Of a DNA stretch of 64,000 bases, positions 8,020 to 15,360 are shown in pieces. Origin of the DNA: CBDBDZ01 sp965204215 (GTDB lineage: Bacteria > Pseudomonadota > Gammaproteobacteria > Pseudomonadales > GM7GCV1); contig CBDBDZ010000014.1 of NCBI GenBank assembly GCA_965204215.1, positions 434,001 to 498,000 of the forward strand. Direction: 5' to 3'. The notes beneath the pieces are model-generated. The model did not search any database. It was not told the DNA's origin and worked only from the letters and a program-made list of their open reading frames with translations. The translations under genes and the position numbers were made by a program. Position 1 is the stretch's first letter. The number at the start of each line of letters is the position of its first letter.

Positions 8020-8304
8020 CCCGGATTAACCTAGATTCCGTAGTTGAACCTGTAAAGCCAGGTAGCGGTTTGTAATTCACTTATGAAGTGAATCGAAGAA
8101 TAAGCGTTTATCAATAACATTCAAACTCTTAGAAGTGAAATTAGCGTTCAACTGCGGAATCTAGGATTATGCATTAGAAACCTACTACATCCAAAAATGA
8201 TTTCAAAAATACCAGCTTGCTCGAAAAATAATGCTCACCATAGCCCTGCTATGCTTGCGCTTATTTTCCTTGCCTTCGCTACAATTTCCAATGCATAATC
8301 TGGG
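8020..8304 (+). mobile_element. MITE family A copy 2, shortened and split by a family E element
   Basis: The left end CCCGGATTA starts two bases after the upstream stop codon. The sequence jumps into element E1 (8030-8165) and resumes as ATTATGCATTAG, then follows family A through ACCAGCTTGCTCG to ATGCATAATCTGGG at 8304. The interior is about 30 bp shorter than full copies and more diverged, suggesting an old copy. Flanks TAAAA and TTAAA are a decayed duplication. It fills the gap before the Old Yellow Enzyme gene. Confidence 0.75.
8030..8165. mobile_element. MITE family E copy 1 (136 bp), nested in family A
   Basis: Begins CCTAGATTCCGTAGTTGAAC and ends GTTCAACTGCGGAATCTAGG, a 20-bp inverted repeat with one mismatch pair. 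It is inserted in the terminal repeat of A2: the left flank is ATTAA and the right flank ATTAT, consistent with a 5-bp ATTAT duplication with one later change. Copy E2 (59973-60213) sits in a perfect ATTAT duplication. Its interior carries a 16-bp palindrome centred on CACTTATGAAGTG. Confidence 0.8.
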
Positions 8305-8312
8305 TTAAACCA

Positions 8313-9524
8313 ATGGCTAGTGCCGAATTAAACAAAGCGTTTTCAAAGGCGACTTTAGGTCATTTAACATTACGTAACCGCTTTATTAAGGCAGCTACCT
8401 TTGAAGGTAAAACCCCGCAGGGAAAGGTTACAGATGATTTGATCCATTTCCACAAGGCAATAGGAGAAGGTGGTATTGGTATGACAACTTTGGGTTATTG
8501 CACGGTAGACCCCGATGGTCGAATTAATGAAAATATGCTTTACATTCACAATGGTGTTAAAGCACCATTGTCGAAATTTGTAAAAACCTTACATGCAACA
8601 GGGGCTAAAGTGTCGGGTCAGATGACACACTGTGGCAATTTTTCTAAAAATAAACAACTGCAATATCTCAAAAGACCTTTAGGAGCTTCGCCACAAATTA
8701 ATAATTTAGGTATAGCCTCAGGGTTGCCCTTTGCCGGAGCTATGAAACAAAAGCATATTGATTATATGATTGAGAGTTATTATCGCTCGGCATTGCTAAT
8801 GAAAGAAATAGGTTTTGATGCAGTGGAAATTCACTTTGGACACGGTTATGGATTGAGCCAGTTTATTAGCCCAAAAACTAATCGCCGCAGTGATAAATAC
8901 GGCGGCAGCTTGACGAATCGAATGCGGTTGCCGATGCAAGTATTGGAAGCGGTGCGCAGAGCAGTGGGTGATGGATTTCCCATTTTAGGCAAAATGGGTT
9001 TAACTGATGGTATTAAAGATGGTTTACAACAAGACGAAGCGATAGCAGTAGCGTCCATGTTAGATAAAGGAGGCATTGATGCGTTAATCACTAGCGGCGG
9101 TACGAGTTCATTTAATGTGATGAAGATGTTTCGCGGGCCAAGTATAGCAACAGGAATGATAGAATATGAAACGAATCCTGTTGTGCGTACAGCACTAAAA
9201 TTATTTGCGTCTAAAATTTTTAAGCACTATCCTTATCATGAGTTATATTTTTTAGATGGTGCCAAAAGAGTTCGAGATGTACTCAATAATGCCAAAGTTG
9301 TCTATATAGGTGGTTGCTCGACATTAGAGAGTATAGAAACAGTTATGAGTAGTGGCTTGGATTTTATTCAAATGGGTAGGCCTCTTATCAAAAATCCAAA
9401 CTTTGTCAAAGATGCACAACACGCAGTTAACGCAAATACGGATTACAACAGTGGTTGTATTCATTGCAATCGTTGTGTGGGTACTATTGATTCTCCGCAA
9501 GGTATTCACTGTCCACTTACTTAA
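8313..9524 (+). CDS. Old Yellow Enzyme-type NADH:flavin oxidoreductase
   Basis: An FMN-dependent ene-reductase of 403 residues with the TIM-barrel OYE fold only; the C-terminal FAD/NAD domain of 2,4-dienoyl-CoA reductases is absent. Visible motifs are LRNRFIKAATFEG, GQMTHCGNF, VEIHFGHGYGLSQFISP with the family HGYL-like loop, NRRSDKYGGSLTNR (FMN phosphate region) and MGRPLIKNP. A C-terminal CIHCNRC recalls the CxxCxxxC iron-sulfur motif of the dienoyl-CoA reductase subgroup, though the usual fourth Cys about 12 residues on is reduced to HCPLT. It probably reduces an enone in the catabolic pathway of this region. Confidence 0.88.
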   Translation: MASAELNKAFSKATLGHLTLRNRFIKAATFEGKTPQGKVTDDLIHFHKAIGEGGIGMTTLGYCTVDPDGRINENMLYIHNGVKAPLSKFVKTLHATGAKVSGQMTHCGNFSKNKQLQYLKRPLGASPQINNLGIASGLPFAGAMKQKHIDYMIESYYRSALLMKEIGFDAVEIHFGHGYGLSQFISPKTNRRSDKYGGSLTNRMRLPMQVLEAVRRAVGDGFPILGKMGLTDGIKDGLQQDEAIAVASMLDKGGIDALITSGGTSSFNVMKMFRGPSIATGMIEYETNPVVRTALKLFASKIFKHYPYHELYFLDGAKRVRDVLNNAKVVYIGGCSTLESIETVMSSGLDFIQMGRPLIKNPNFVKDAQHAVNANTDYNSGCIHCNRCVGTIDSPQGIHCPLT

Positions 9525-9525
9525 T

Positions 9526-9655
9526 CCTAGATTTTGCAGTTGAACGCTAATTTCACTTCTAAGAGTTTTGCATAATTTGGGATTATGCAAAACTCTCAAT
9601 ATGTGGCACAAGGAAGCGCCACCGATGAGTGATATTTTATTGCCAGGTTAATAAT
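9526..9655. repeat. Mosaic of broken E, B and C repeats
   Basis: From left to right: 9526-9561 is the left arm of family E (CCTAGATTTTGCAGTTGAAC); 9562-9596 is a perfect 15-bp stem with a 5-base loop made of family B tips (TTTTGCATAAT / ATTATGCAAAA); 9598-9655 is family C with its middle deleted (ATATGTGGCAC joined to GATATTTTATTGCCAGG). It covers most of the gap after the Old Yellow Enzyme gene. The hairpin may end transcription, but no T-run follows. Confidence 0.65.
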
Positions 9656-9702
9656 CAATCAGAGAATCAGGTCATAATATAAGTGTGTAATACGGTATTT
9701 GC

Positions 9703-9731
9703 TTGAGTCCTCAAACCACCCTAGCTATAAT
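9703..9731 (+). promoter_or_regulatory. Sigma-70-type promoter for the 98-residue protein gene
   Basis: TTGAGT (9703-9708), a 17-bp spacer, then TATAAT (9726-9731). One mismatch from consensus in total and ideal spacing. The start codon lies 34 bp downstream of the -10 box, preceded by GAGAA. Among the strongest-looking promoters in the window. Confidence 0.7.
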
Positions 9732-9764
9732 TCAGAGTCTTTTTTTTAACTATACGAGAATATT

Positions 9765-10061
9765 ATGTCAATAGATGCCACTTATGAAATTACGCTTTCA
9801 ACGCCAATGGGTCCACAAAAATCCACATTGACGTTAAAGCAGGATGGCGATGTATTAACAGGGTCATCAGAAGGTCAAGGTAACACTGTCGACGTTGAAG
9901 ATGGTAAAGTTGATGGTAACAACCTAAGCTGGACATGCAATGTAACCAAGCCTATGCCCATCAAACTTGAATTCACAGCTACTGTTGACGGCGACGATAT
10001 TTCAGGTGAAGCTAAACTGGGTGCTTTCGGGACTGCCAAGTTTTCTGGTAGCAAGGTTTAA
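9765..10061 (+). CDS. Small conserved-looking protein of unknown function
   Basis: 98 residues, no signal peptide, no Cys except one, predicted all-beta: alternating segments YEITLSTPMGPQKSTLTLKQDGD, VDVEDGKVDGNNLSWT, IKLEFTATVDGDDISGEAKLG and TAKFSG. The repeated DGD.(L/I)(S/T)G.. pattern suggests a small lipocalin- or FABP-like barrel. Proteins of this shape are familiar as uncharacterised neighbours of acyl-CoA and steroid genes, but I cannot name the family. It is monocistronic behind a strong promoter. Confidence 0.75.
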   Translation: MSIDATYEITLSTPMGPQKSTLTLKQDGDVLTGSSEGQGNTVDVEDGKVDGNNLSWTCNVTKPMPIKLEFTATVDGDDISGEAKLGAFGTAKFSGSKV

Positions 10062-10092
10062 TACTGCCAAACCAATTTAAGTCATTAATCAG

Positions 10093-10114
10093 GTGTCAGG
10101 TTTTAACCTGACAC
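10093..10114. repeat. Family F short palindrome
   Basis: GTGTCAGGTT, two bases, AACCTGACAC: perfect 10-bp arms. It lies 32 bp after the stop of the 98-residue gene and may act as its 3' hairpin, although no T-run follows. Confidence 0.65.
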
Positions 10115-10171
10115 TAACCCCATCAAACACTTATAGTGCTCGATTTTGAGTGATACTATCCTGTATCACGC

Positions 10172-10193
10172 GACCATTGCTTAATGCAATGGT
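10172..10193. repeat. Family G palindrome copy 2
   Basis: GACCATTGC, four bases, GCAATGGTC, a perfect 9-bp stem between the convergent 98-residue gene and the pterin reductase gene. The downstream TCTTACTT on the plus strand is only weakly T-rich. It could serve as a bidirectional terminator. Confidence 0.55.
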
Positions 10194-10234
10194 CTTACTT
10201 AAGGTAGAAGGTCTATTGCGAGCTTTATTGATTA

Positions 10235-10951
10235 TCACAATTTCAGTTTGTAACCTCCGCCAATATCAATATTGGTTCCCGTTACGTAATTGCCAGCTCC
10301 AAGTAAGTAGTCAATAGTGGCTAAAATATCGCGAATAGAGCCAGGTCTTTTCAATGGAAAATGCATATCGCTGTCGTCTGGCAAATCAATCGAATTGGAT
10401 AAATGACCAGGGCTAATCATTACTACACGAGTATTGTTTTGAGCCAATTCTAATGCTAATGTGCGGGTTATGCTTAATAGTGCTGACTTGCTAATTTGGT
10501 AAGCGGGTGCGTTGGCGTTGACTAATGGATATTCTACCCCGGCGCAGCCCATATTGATTATTAAAGCATCTGTTAGTATATGTGCTAGTTGTTGAACCAA
10601 AATAAGCGGCGCTTGCACATTGGATTGTAATAATTGTTGGAACTGGTGAGGCGTAGTTGCCATTAATGGTTGGATAGGGTAATTGCCAACATTATTAACT
10701 AACAATTTAATATGGTCAAATTGCTTGCAAATGCCTTTGGTCATTTGTTCAATATCGTTTAATGACGTCAAATCTGCACTGTATATAAAGGCTTTTCTGC
10801 CTATAGCCTCAACCTCGCATTGTAGCAGCTGTGCCTCAGCAAGGCTCTGATGACAGTGGATAATAACATCCCAGCCCCTTTGCGCCAAACCTGTAACTAA
10901 CGCTCTTCCTGTTCGTTTTGCTGCTCCTGTGATTAGCGCAATGTCGCTCAA
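10235..10951 (-). CDS. folM: FolM-like pteridine reductase (SDR family)
   Basis: A 238-residue SDR with the modified nucleotide-binding motif TGAAKRTGRAL at residues 8-18, where Arg replaces the second Gly as in pteridine reductases and E. coli FolM. NNVGNYP near residues 85-91 and the catalytic YQISKSALL near 157-165 follow. FolM reduces dihydromonapterin or dihydrofolate. It is encoded directly after folB/folX (one base apart), so the pair makes or recycles tetrahydropterin cofactors. The symbol rests on the motif and the neighbour, not on a database match. Confidence 0.78.
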   Translation of the reverse strand: MSDIALITGAAKRTGRALVTGLAQRGWDVIIHCHQSLAEAQLLQCEVEAIGRKAFIYSADLTSLNDIEQMTKGICKQFDHIKLLVNNVGNYPIQPLMATTPHQFQQLLQSNVQAPLILVQQLAHILTDALIINMGCAGVEYPLVNANAPAYQISKSALLSITRTLALELAQNNTRVVMISPGHLSNSIDLPDDSDMHFPLKRPGSIRDILATIDYLLGAGNYVTGTNIDIGGGYKLKL

Positions 10952-10952
10952 T

Positions 10953-11336
10953 TTATCGCTCGCGGTATGAGGTTACGCCAACCCATTGAGCGGTTTTTAC
11001 GGCTTGTGGTTTTTCAATGGTAATTTGCACGGCATATACTGCGGCATAATCAACTAAAATCATATCCAAAATACGGTGCGCCATGGTTTCCAGCAGTTGA
11101 AACTTTTTTTGTTGCACCAAGTCGGTCACTTTTGCAGATACTTGTGCATAATCCACAGTATCTATTACGCTTTCTGAATTTACAGCGGGTGTAAAATCAG
11201 TATACATATCAATATCCAGAGATAAAGGTTGTTCGCTGACTCGTTCATTGGGCAATATTCCGACAATACAACTGACTGTCAACCCTCTAATTAGAATTTT
11301 ATCCTGACTTTTATTAGTAGACTGAAATTTGGACAT
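10953..11336 (-). CDS. Dihydroneopterin aldolase / epimerase family (FolB/FolX)
   Basis: 127 residues, the usual length. The opening DKILIRGLTVSCIVGILPNERVSEQPLSLDIDMY carries the family G.LP.ER...Q.l.vdi element, and VDYAQVSAKV, LLETMAHRIL and VQITIEKPQAV follow. Members are either dihydroneopterin aldolase in folate synthesis or the dihydroneopterin triphosphate epimerase FolX of the monapterin pathway. Pairing with the FolM-like gene favours FolX, but the usual aldolase residues are also compatible. It is divergent from asd. Confidence 0.85.
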   Translation of the reverse strand: MSKFQSTNKSQDKILIRGLTVSCIVGILPNERVSEQPLSLDIDMYTDFTPAVNSESVIDTVDYAQVSAKVTDLVQQKKFQLLETMAHRILDMILVDYAAVYAVQITIEKPQAVKTAQWVGVTSYRER

Positions 11337-11355
11337 AAGTCTATTATAGCCAATA

Positions 11356-11364
11356 TGCTATACT
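11356..11364 (+). promoter_or_regulatory. Extended -10 promoter upstream of asd
   Basis: TGCTATACT, an extended -10 with TATACT at 11359-11364, 37 bp before the asd start. A good -35 box is not obvious, as is common with extended -10 promoters. It lies in the 65-bp divergent gap between folB/folX and asd. Confidence 0.5.
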
Positions 11365-11401
11365 TTGCAGTCAGTTTTTATCTTTACTTTTTGTTACTTC
11401 T

Positions 11402-12514
11402 ATGAAAAAAGTTGGTTTTGTTGGTTGGCGAGGAATGGTTGGTTCTGTTTTGCTTGAACGTATGTCTGCGGAGGGGGACTTTCAATTGCCGTTTACTGCT
11501 TGTTTTTTCACCACATCGCAACAAGGCAGCGCTGCACCCTTGATAACCGACAATCAACATACTATGTTAATGGATGCAAACAATCCCGATGCCTTGGCAG
11601 ACATGGATATTATCATCTCTTGCCAGGGCGGTGACTATACCAGCTCAATACATCCTCAATTGCGTAGTAAGGGCTGGAATGGTTACTGGATAGATGCTTC
11701 ATCAAGTTTGCGGATGGCAGATAATAGTATTATTGTGCTGGACCCATTAAATAAAGATCATATTGTTTCAGGTATTGGCAATGGTATTAAAGATTATATT
11801 GGGGGTAATTGTACCGTCAGTTTAATGTTGCTTGCCATACATGGTTTGTTAAAGGAAAATTTAGTAGAGTGGGTAAGTGCCATGACCTATCAAGCCATTT
11901 CTGGAGCAGGTGCAGGAGCTATGCGAGAAATGATGCAGCAAATGAAATATGTTTGTGATAATGTCGATATTGAACAACCTTCAGTATTGCAATTGGAGCG
12001 AGCTGTTAAACAGCAAATTAGCTCTGAACAATTACCAAAAAAGCTTATTGGCTACCCACTGGCAATGAGTTTATTACCGTGGATTGATAGTGAGATGCCT
12101 AATGGTCAAAGTCGTGAAGAATGGAAAGGACAGGTTGAGGCCAATAAACTGCTCAACTTACCCCCTGAAACCATAAAAATAGATGGGGTTTGCGTACGTA
12201 TTTCATCATTGCGCTGTCACTCTCAAGGACTAGTTCTTGGGTTAAAAAAGGACATATCACCACAATATATGGGAAAAGTGTTGTCTGAGGCAAATGATTG
12301 GGTTAAAGTTATCCCCAATACTAAAAGTGACACTTTAAATCAATTGACACCGACTGCAGTCACAGGCACTCTAGATATAGCCATCGGCAGAATCAGATCC
12401 ATGAATATGGCGGGCAATATCTATTCTGCTTACACCGTTGGAGACCAATTATTGTGGGGAGCAGCTGAACCCCTACGCCGAATTTTGACCATTTTGTTTG
12501 AACAAAATGTGTAA
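11402..12514 (+). CDS. asd: Aspartate-semialdehyde dehydrogenase
   Basis: Converts aspartyl phosphate to aspartate semialdehyde with NADPH, the branch point for lysine, threonine, methionine and diaminopimelate. 370 residues, as in gammaproteobacterial Asd. The N terminus MKKVGFVGWRGMVGSVLLERM is the NADP-binding loop. GGNCTVSLMLLA near residue 135 holds the catalytic Cys, and CVRISSLRCHSQGL near 265-278 the substrate Arg and acid/base His. fimV follows 90 bp later, the order seen in Pseudomonas-like genomes. Confidence 0.96.
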   Translation: MKKVGFVGWRGMVGSVLLERMSAEGDFQLPFTACFFTTSQQGSAAPLITDNQHTMLMDANNPDALADMDIIISCQGGDYTSSIHPQLRSKGWNGYWIDASSSLRMADNSIIVLDPLNKDHIVSGIGNGIKDYIGGNCTVSLMLLAIHGLLKENLVEWVSAMTYQAISGAGAGAMREMMQQMKYVCDNVDIEQPSVLQLERAVKQQISSEQLPKKLIGYPLAMSLLPWIDSEMPNGQSREEWKGQVEANKLLNLPPETIKIDGVCVRISSLRCHSQGLVLGLKKDISPQYMGKVLSEANDWVKVIPNTKSDTLNQLTPTAVTGTLDIAIGRIRSMNMAGNIYSAYTVGDQLLWGAAEPLRRILTILFEQNV

Positions 12515-12604
12515 GAAAATACACAAAAGGAATAATATTGCCGTTAATAAGCCTATTCGCTTGGTGTTTACGAGTCTAACCAATTTTATAATTAATCGAA
12601 ACTA

Positions 12605-14389
12605 ATGAGAATAAAGGTTTTTATTATAGGAATGACATTCTTATTTAATGCTAATTTGCTGGCATTGGGGCTGGGCGATATACAGGTTTTTAGCAAGTTT
12701 GACGAACCATTGCGTGCCCAAATTAATTTTCTTAATAGTTATGAGATTGAACGCGGTAAAATTTTAGTTGCACTGGCAACTGAGTCAGATTACAATCTGG
12801 CGCGAGTTGAGCGCCAACCCATTCATTCAGAATTACGTTTTAAACTGGATTACAGCGGTAGAGAACCTGTGGTAAGTGTGACCACTGTATCGCCAGTAAA
12901 AACCAGTTTCATTAAATTCCTGGTACAGGCGCGATGGCCACAAGGCAAATTGTTGCGTGAATATGTTGTGCGCTTAAACCCTAACAATGGTGGCGGTGTA
13001 TCGGATAATATAAAGGCTTACAACCCGCAATCTGTTGCCAACGATAACAGACAACCACCAACTCCTGACAGAAATATACCTGTATCATCAGGCGGTGCCG
13101 CATTGCCACCTCCACCTGATGTCAGGTTGCCAGGTCAAAACACTGAATCGCAGAAGCCTTCTGGTCAAAGCTATTCCATACAAAATAAGTATCAAAATCG
13201 ACGCGAAGAACCGGTAACCGTAGCACCTTCGTCCGTCGAGCCTCAGACATCGGATTATAACTTCCTTGCCAGTAACTCCTGGCAAGTGCGTAAAGGTGAA
13301 ACGCTTTGGTCAATTGCTACTATTATTTCAAGGCGATTCAATACCAGTGTACATAAAACAGCCAAGGCGTTGCATCAATATAATTTCAGTGCTTTTTTGA
13401 ATGGCAATATTAACAGTTTGAAGACAGATGCTGTATTACAAATACCAACGGTAGCGCAAGTTAATGCTATTCCTCTTAATACGGCGGTATCAAGTTTAAA
13501 CAGCTCTGTAACTAATCCTGCTGTTATTCCTGTAATTAGTAATGACGCTCAGACAGATGCACCTACAGTTATAGAATCAGCTCAGCCCTTAATTCAAGAT
13601 ACTTTAAATGAATCAATGGATGGTTTCCAACAGCAACTTGAAAAAATTCGTTTGGAAAATGCCGATGTGCAAAATCAAATGCGTGAATTGCGTAATCAAG
13701 TTAATGATATTGAAAGTATTTTAGAGATTAACAACAAAGAGCTTAATAAGCTCTCTATAGGTAGAACAGGTCTGCTTAATATAAAAAACTCAGGTCCTGA
13801 GCAGTATATTTTAATTGCTACGGTTGCGCTGTTGGTTTTAATTGCAGTTAGTATTTTGTGGTTTTTAATTTACCTGGCATACCAAAGAATTAACAATAGA
13901 ATAGATAACACTTTGTTAAGTGCAGCGGCTGCACCAATAAAAGAAACGGATAGTCCAGAAAATGAAACAACTGAAAAGGTCTCATGGCGTAAACGCCTGG
14001 AAGAAAAACGCCAGGAAGTTAAAGCGGATAAAGTCGTAAAAAATGACAGCAATGGCGTTGATAGTAAGGCTGGAAAATTAGCTGGTAATCCAACACCAAT
14101 GCTGGATATTCCTGTGGTAACTACCTCAGTTACGCCATTGAATGCAACGCAAGCAAGTCAACCTGAAAATGAATTTGAAGCAGAGAAAAGCGTCCAGAAA
14201 AAGGATGAATTTGATGGGTTAATTAGCGATGATAGTGAAGACTCTGTTCAATTGGAACTAGCTCAGGCTTATCTCGATTTAGGTGACACTAAAGGCGCAG
14301 AAGAGTTATTAATGGAAGTATTGGAAAATGGCACAGTTAATCAACGAAGGAAAGCTAAACTACTGTTGTCTCAAAGCAGCTGGTCATAA
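12605..14389 (+). CDS. fimV: FimV-like LysM inner-membrane protein
   Basis: Peptidoglycan-binding polarity and type IV pilus assembly factor. In order: signal peptide (first about 20 residues); the conserved periplasmic FimV domain GLGDIQVFSKFDEPLRAQINF; a Pro/Gln-rich linker; a LysM domain near 225-280 (WQVRKGETLWSIA to LQIPT); a coiled coil near 335-380; a transmembrane helix near 400-425; a charged cytoplasmic linker; and the C-terminal FimV TPR motif VQLELAQAYLDLGDTKGAEELLMEVLENG. At 594 residues it is short against the about 900 of Pseudomonas FimV, mainly in the cytoplasmic part. truA follows after 32 bp. Confidence 0.92.
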   Translation: MRIKVFIIGMTFLFNANLLALGLGDIQVFSKFDEPLRAQINFLNSYEIERGKILVALATESDYNLARVERQPIHSELRFKLDYSGREPVVSVTTVSPVKTSFIKFLVQARWPQGKLLREYVVRLNPNNGGGVSDNIKAYNPQSVANDNRQPPTPDRNIPVSSGGAALPPPPDVRLPGQNTESQKPSGQSYSIQNKYQNRREEPVTVAPSSVEPQTSDYNFLASNSWQVRKGETLWSIATIISRRFNTSVHKTAKALHQYNFSAFLNGNINSLKTDAVLQIPTVAQVNAIPLNTAVSSLNSSVTNPAVIPVISNDAQTDAPTVIESAQPLIQDTLNESMDGFQQQLEKIRLENADVQNQMRELRNQVNDIESILEINNKELNKLSIGRTGLLNIKNSGPEQYILIATVALLVLIAVSILWFLIYLAYQRINNRIDNTLLSAAAAPIKETDSPENETTEKVSWRKRLEEKRQEVKADKVVKNDSNGVDSKAGKLAGNPTPMLDIPVVTTSVTPLNATQASQPENEFEAEKSVQKKDEFDGLISDDSEDSVQLELAQAYLDLGDTKGAEELLMEVLENGTVNQRRKAKLLLSQSSWS

Positions 14390-14421
14390 ATCCCAATAAA
14401 GAATACCAGCCAGAAGAACAA

Positions 14422-15258
14422 TTGCCTTCTGGTGTATCGCGAATTGCTGTAGGTATTGAATACGATGGCAGCCATTATCATGGTTGGCAACGCCAACCGA
14501 ATCACGATACTATCGCCAATCGAATTGAGGCTGCTTTAAGCAGTGTTGCTAATCATCCAGTATTTACGGTTTGTGCAGGGAGAACAGATTCAGGTGTTCA
14601 CGCTGTTCAACAAATTGCTCATTTTGATACCCATGCAATCAGACAAGAAAAAAGCTGGATACAAGGAGCAAATAGATTGTTACCAAGAGATATCAGTATT
14701 CGTTGGGCAGCAGCAATGCCCGCACAATTTCATGCCAGATTTAGCGCAACAAGCAGAAGTTACGTTTATATTATTGATAATAGCCAATCAAGACCAGCTC
14801 TATTAAACAATCGCGTAACATGGGAATATCGAGTGCTTAACGCAGAAGCTATGCACCAGGCAGCACAATGCCTGGTGGGCACCCACGATTTTTCCGCTTT
14901 CCGTGCAACAGGTTGCCAAGCCCATTCTCCTGTCAGAAGTGTGGAATATTGCAAGGCGTCGAAATCGAATCAATATATTATTATCCAAATCAAAGCCAAT
15001 GCTTTTTTATACCGCATGGTAAGAAATATTGTGGGTTCATTATTACCTGTGGGTATGGGCTATCAGAGTATTGAAAATTTTGCGAGAATTTTTGAATCAA
15101 AGTTGCGAAGCGAAGCGGTTAATACCGCACCTGCTTATGGCTTATATCTATCTGCTGTGAGTTACCCAGAGGGTTTCAATATTCCAAAGGCAGTTTATCC
15201 ACTTTTGAATGATTGGTATAGGGAAGTAAGCTTGAAAAACAAGAAGGTGGTAGAGTAA
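14422..15258 (+). CDS. truA: tRNA pseudouridine(38-40) synthase
   Basis: Forms pseudouridine at positions 38-40 of the tRNA anticodon arm. RIAVGIEYDGSHYHGWQRQ opens the protein. CAGRTDSGVHA near residue 55 holds the catalytic Asp, and GTHDFSAFRATGC and FLYRMVRNIVGSLLPVG are family blocks. No ATG or GTG is in frame before the first conserved block, so translation must begin at TTG 14422 (weak AGAAGAA ahead). The C terminus is odd: the last residues and the stop codon come from a remnant of the DUF4258-like gene (see 15230-15272), so the native end has been replaced. Confidence 0.92.
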   Translation: MPSGVSRIAVGIEYDGSHYHGWQRQPNHDTIANRIEAALSSVANHPVFTVCAGRTDSGVHAVQQIAHFDTHAIRQEKSWIQGANRLLPRDISIRWAAAMPAQFHARFSATSRSYVYIIDNSQSRPALLNNRVTWEYRVLNAEAMHQAAQCLVGTHDFSAFRATGCQAHSPVRSVEYCKASKSNQYIIIQIKANAFLYRMVRNIVGSLLPVGMGYQSIENFARIFESKLRSEAVNTAPAYGLYLSAVSYPEGFNIPKAVYPLLNDWYREVSLKNKKVVE

Positions 15259-15272
15259 GATACTGGGGCTAT
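15230..15272 (+). pseudogene. Remnant of a DUF4258-like toxin gene at the truA 3' end
   Basis: About 40 bases here match 6882-6924 of the intact gene almost base for base, starting CTTGAAAAACAAGAAG and continuing TGGTAGAGTAAGAT. In the toxin frame it reads LEKQEGGRVRYWGY then stop, against LEKQEDGRVRCWGH in the intact copy. truA reads the same DNA in another frame. Flanking parts of the toxin gene are missing, and a broken family C repeat follows at once. No DUF2283 partner is left. Confidence 0.75.
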
Positions 15273-15281
15273 TGACCTTGC

Positions 15282-15345
15282 AATAAAATATCGCTCCTGC
15301 GTATTTTATTGGCAACCCTTGGAATACTAGCGAAAATATATCAAT
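15282..15345 (-). repeat. Repeat family C fragment (inverted)
   Basis: TTGCAATAAAATATCGCTCCTG and the following bases are the reverse complement of the right third of family C copies C2 and C3, with the terminal TTATTAA lost. It lies between the truncated toxin remnant and the ribBA-like start, whose AT-rich leader is partly repeat-derived. Confidence 0.65.
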
Positions 15346-15360
15346 ATATTTCAATTTTAT

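Noticed and set aside
10953..11336. Calling the pterin gene firmly folB
   Set aside because: FolB and FolX cannot be separated from motifs alone, and the FolM-like neighbour favours FolX, so the symbol was left blank.
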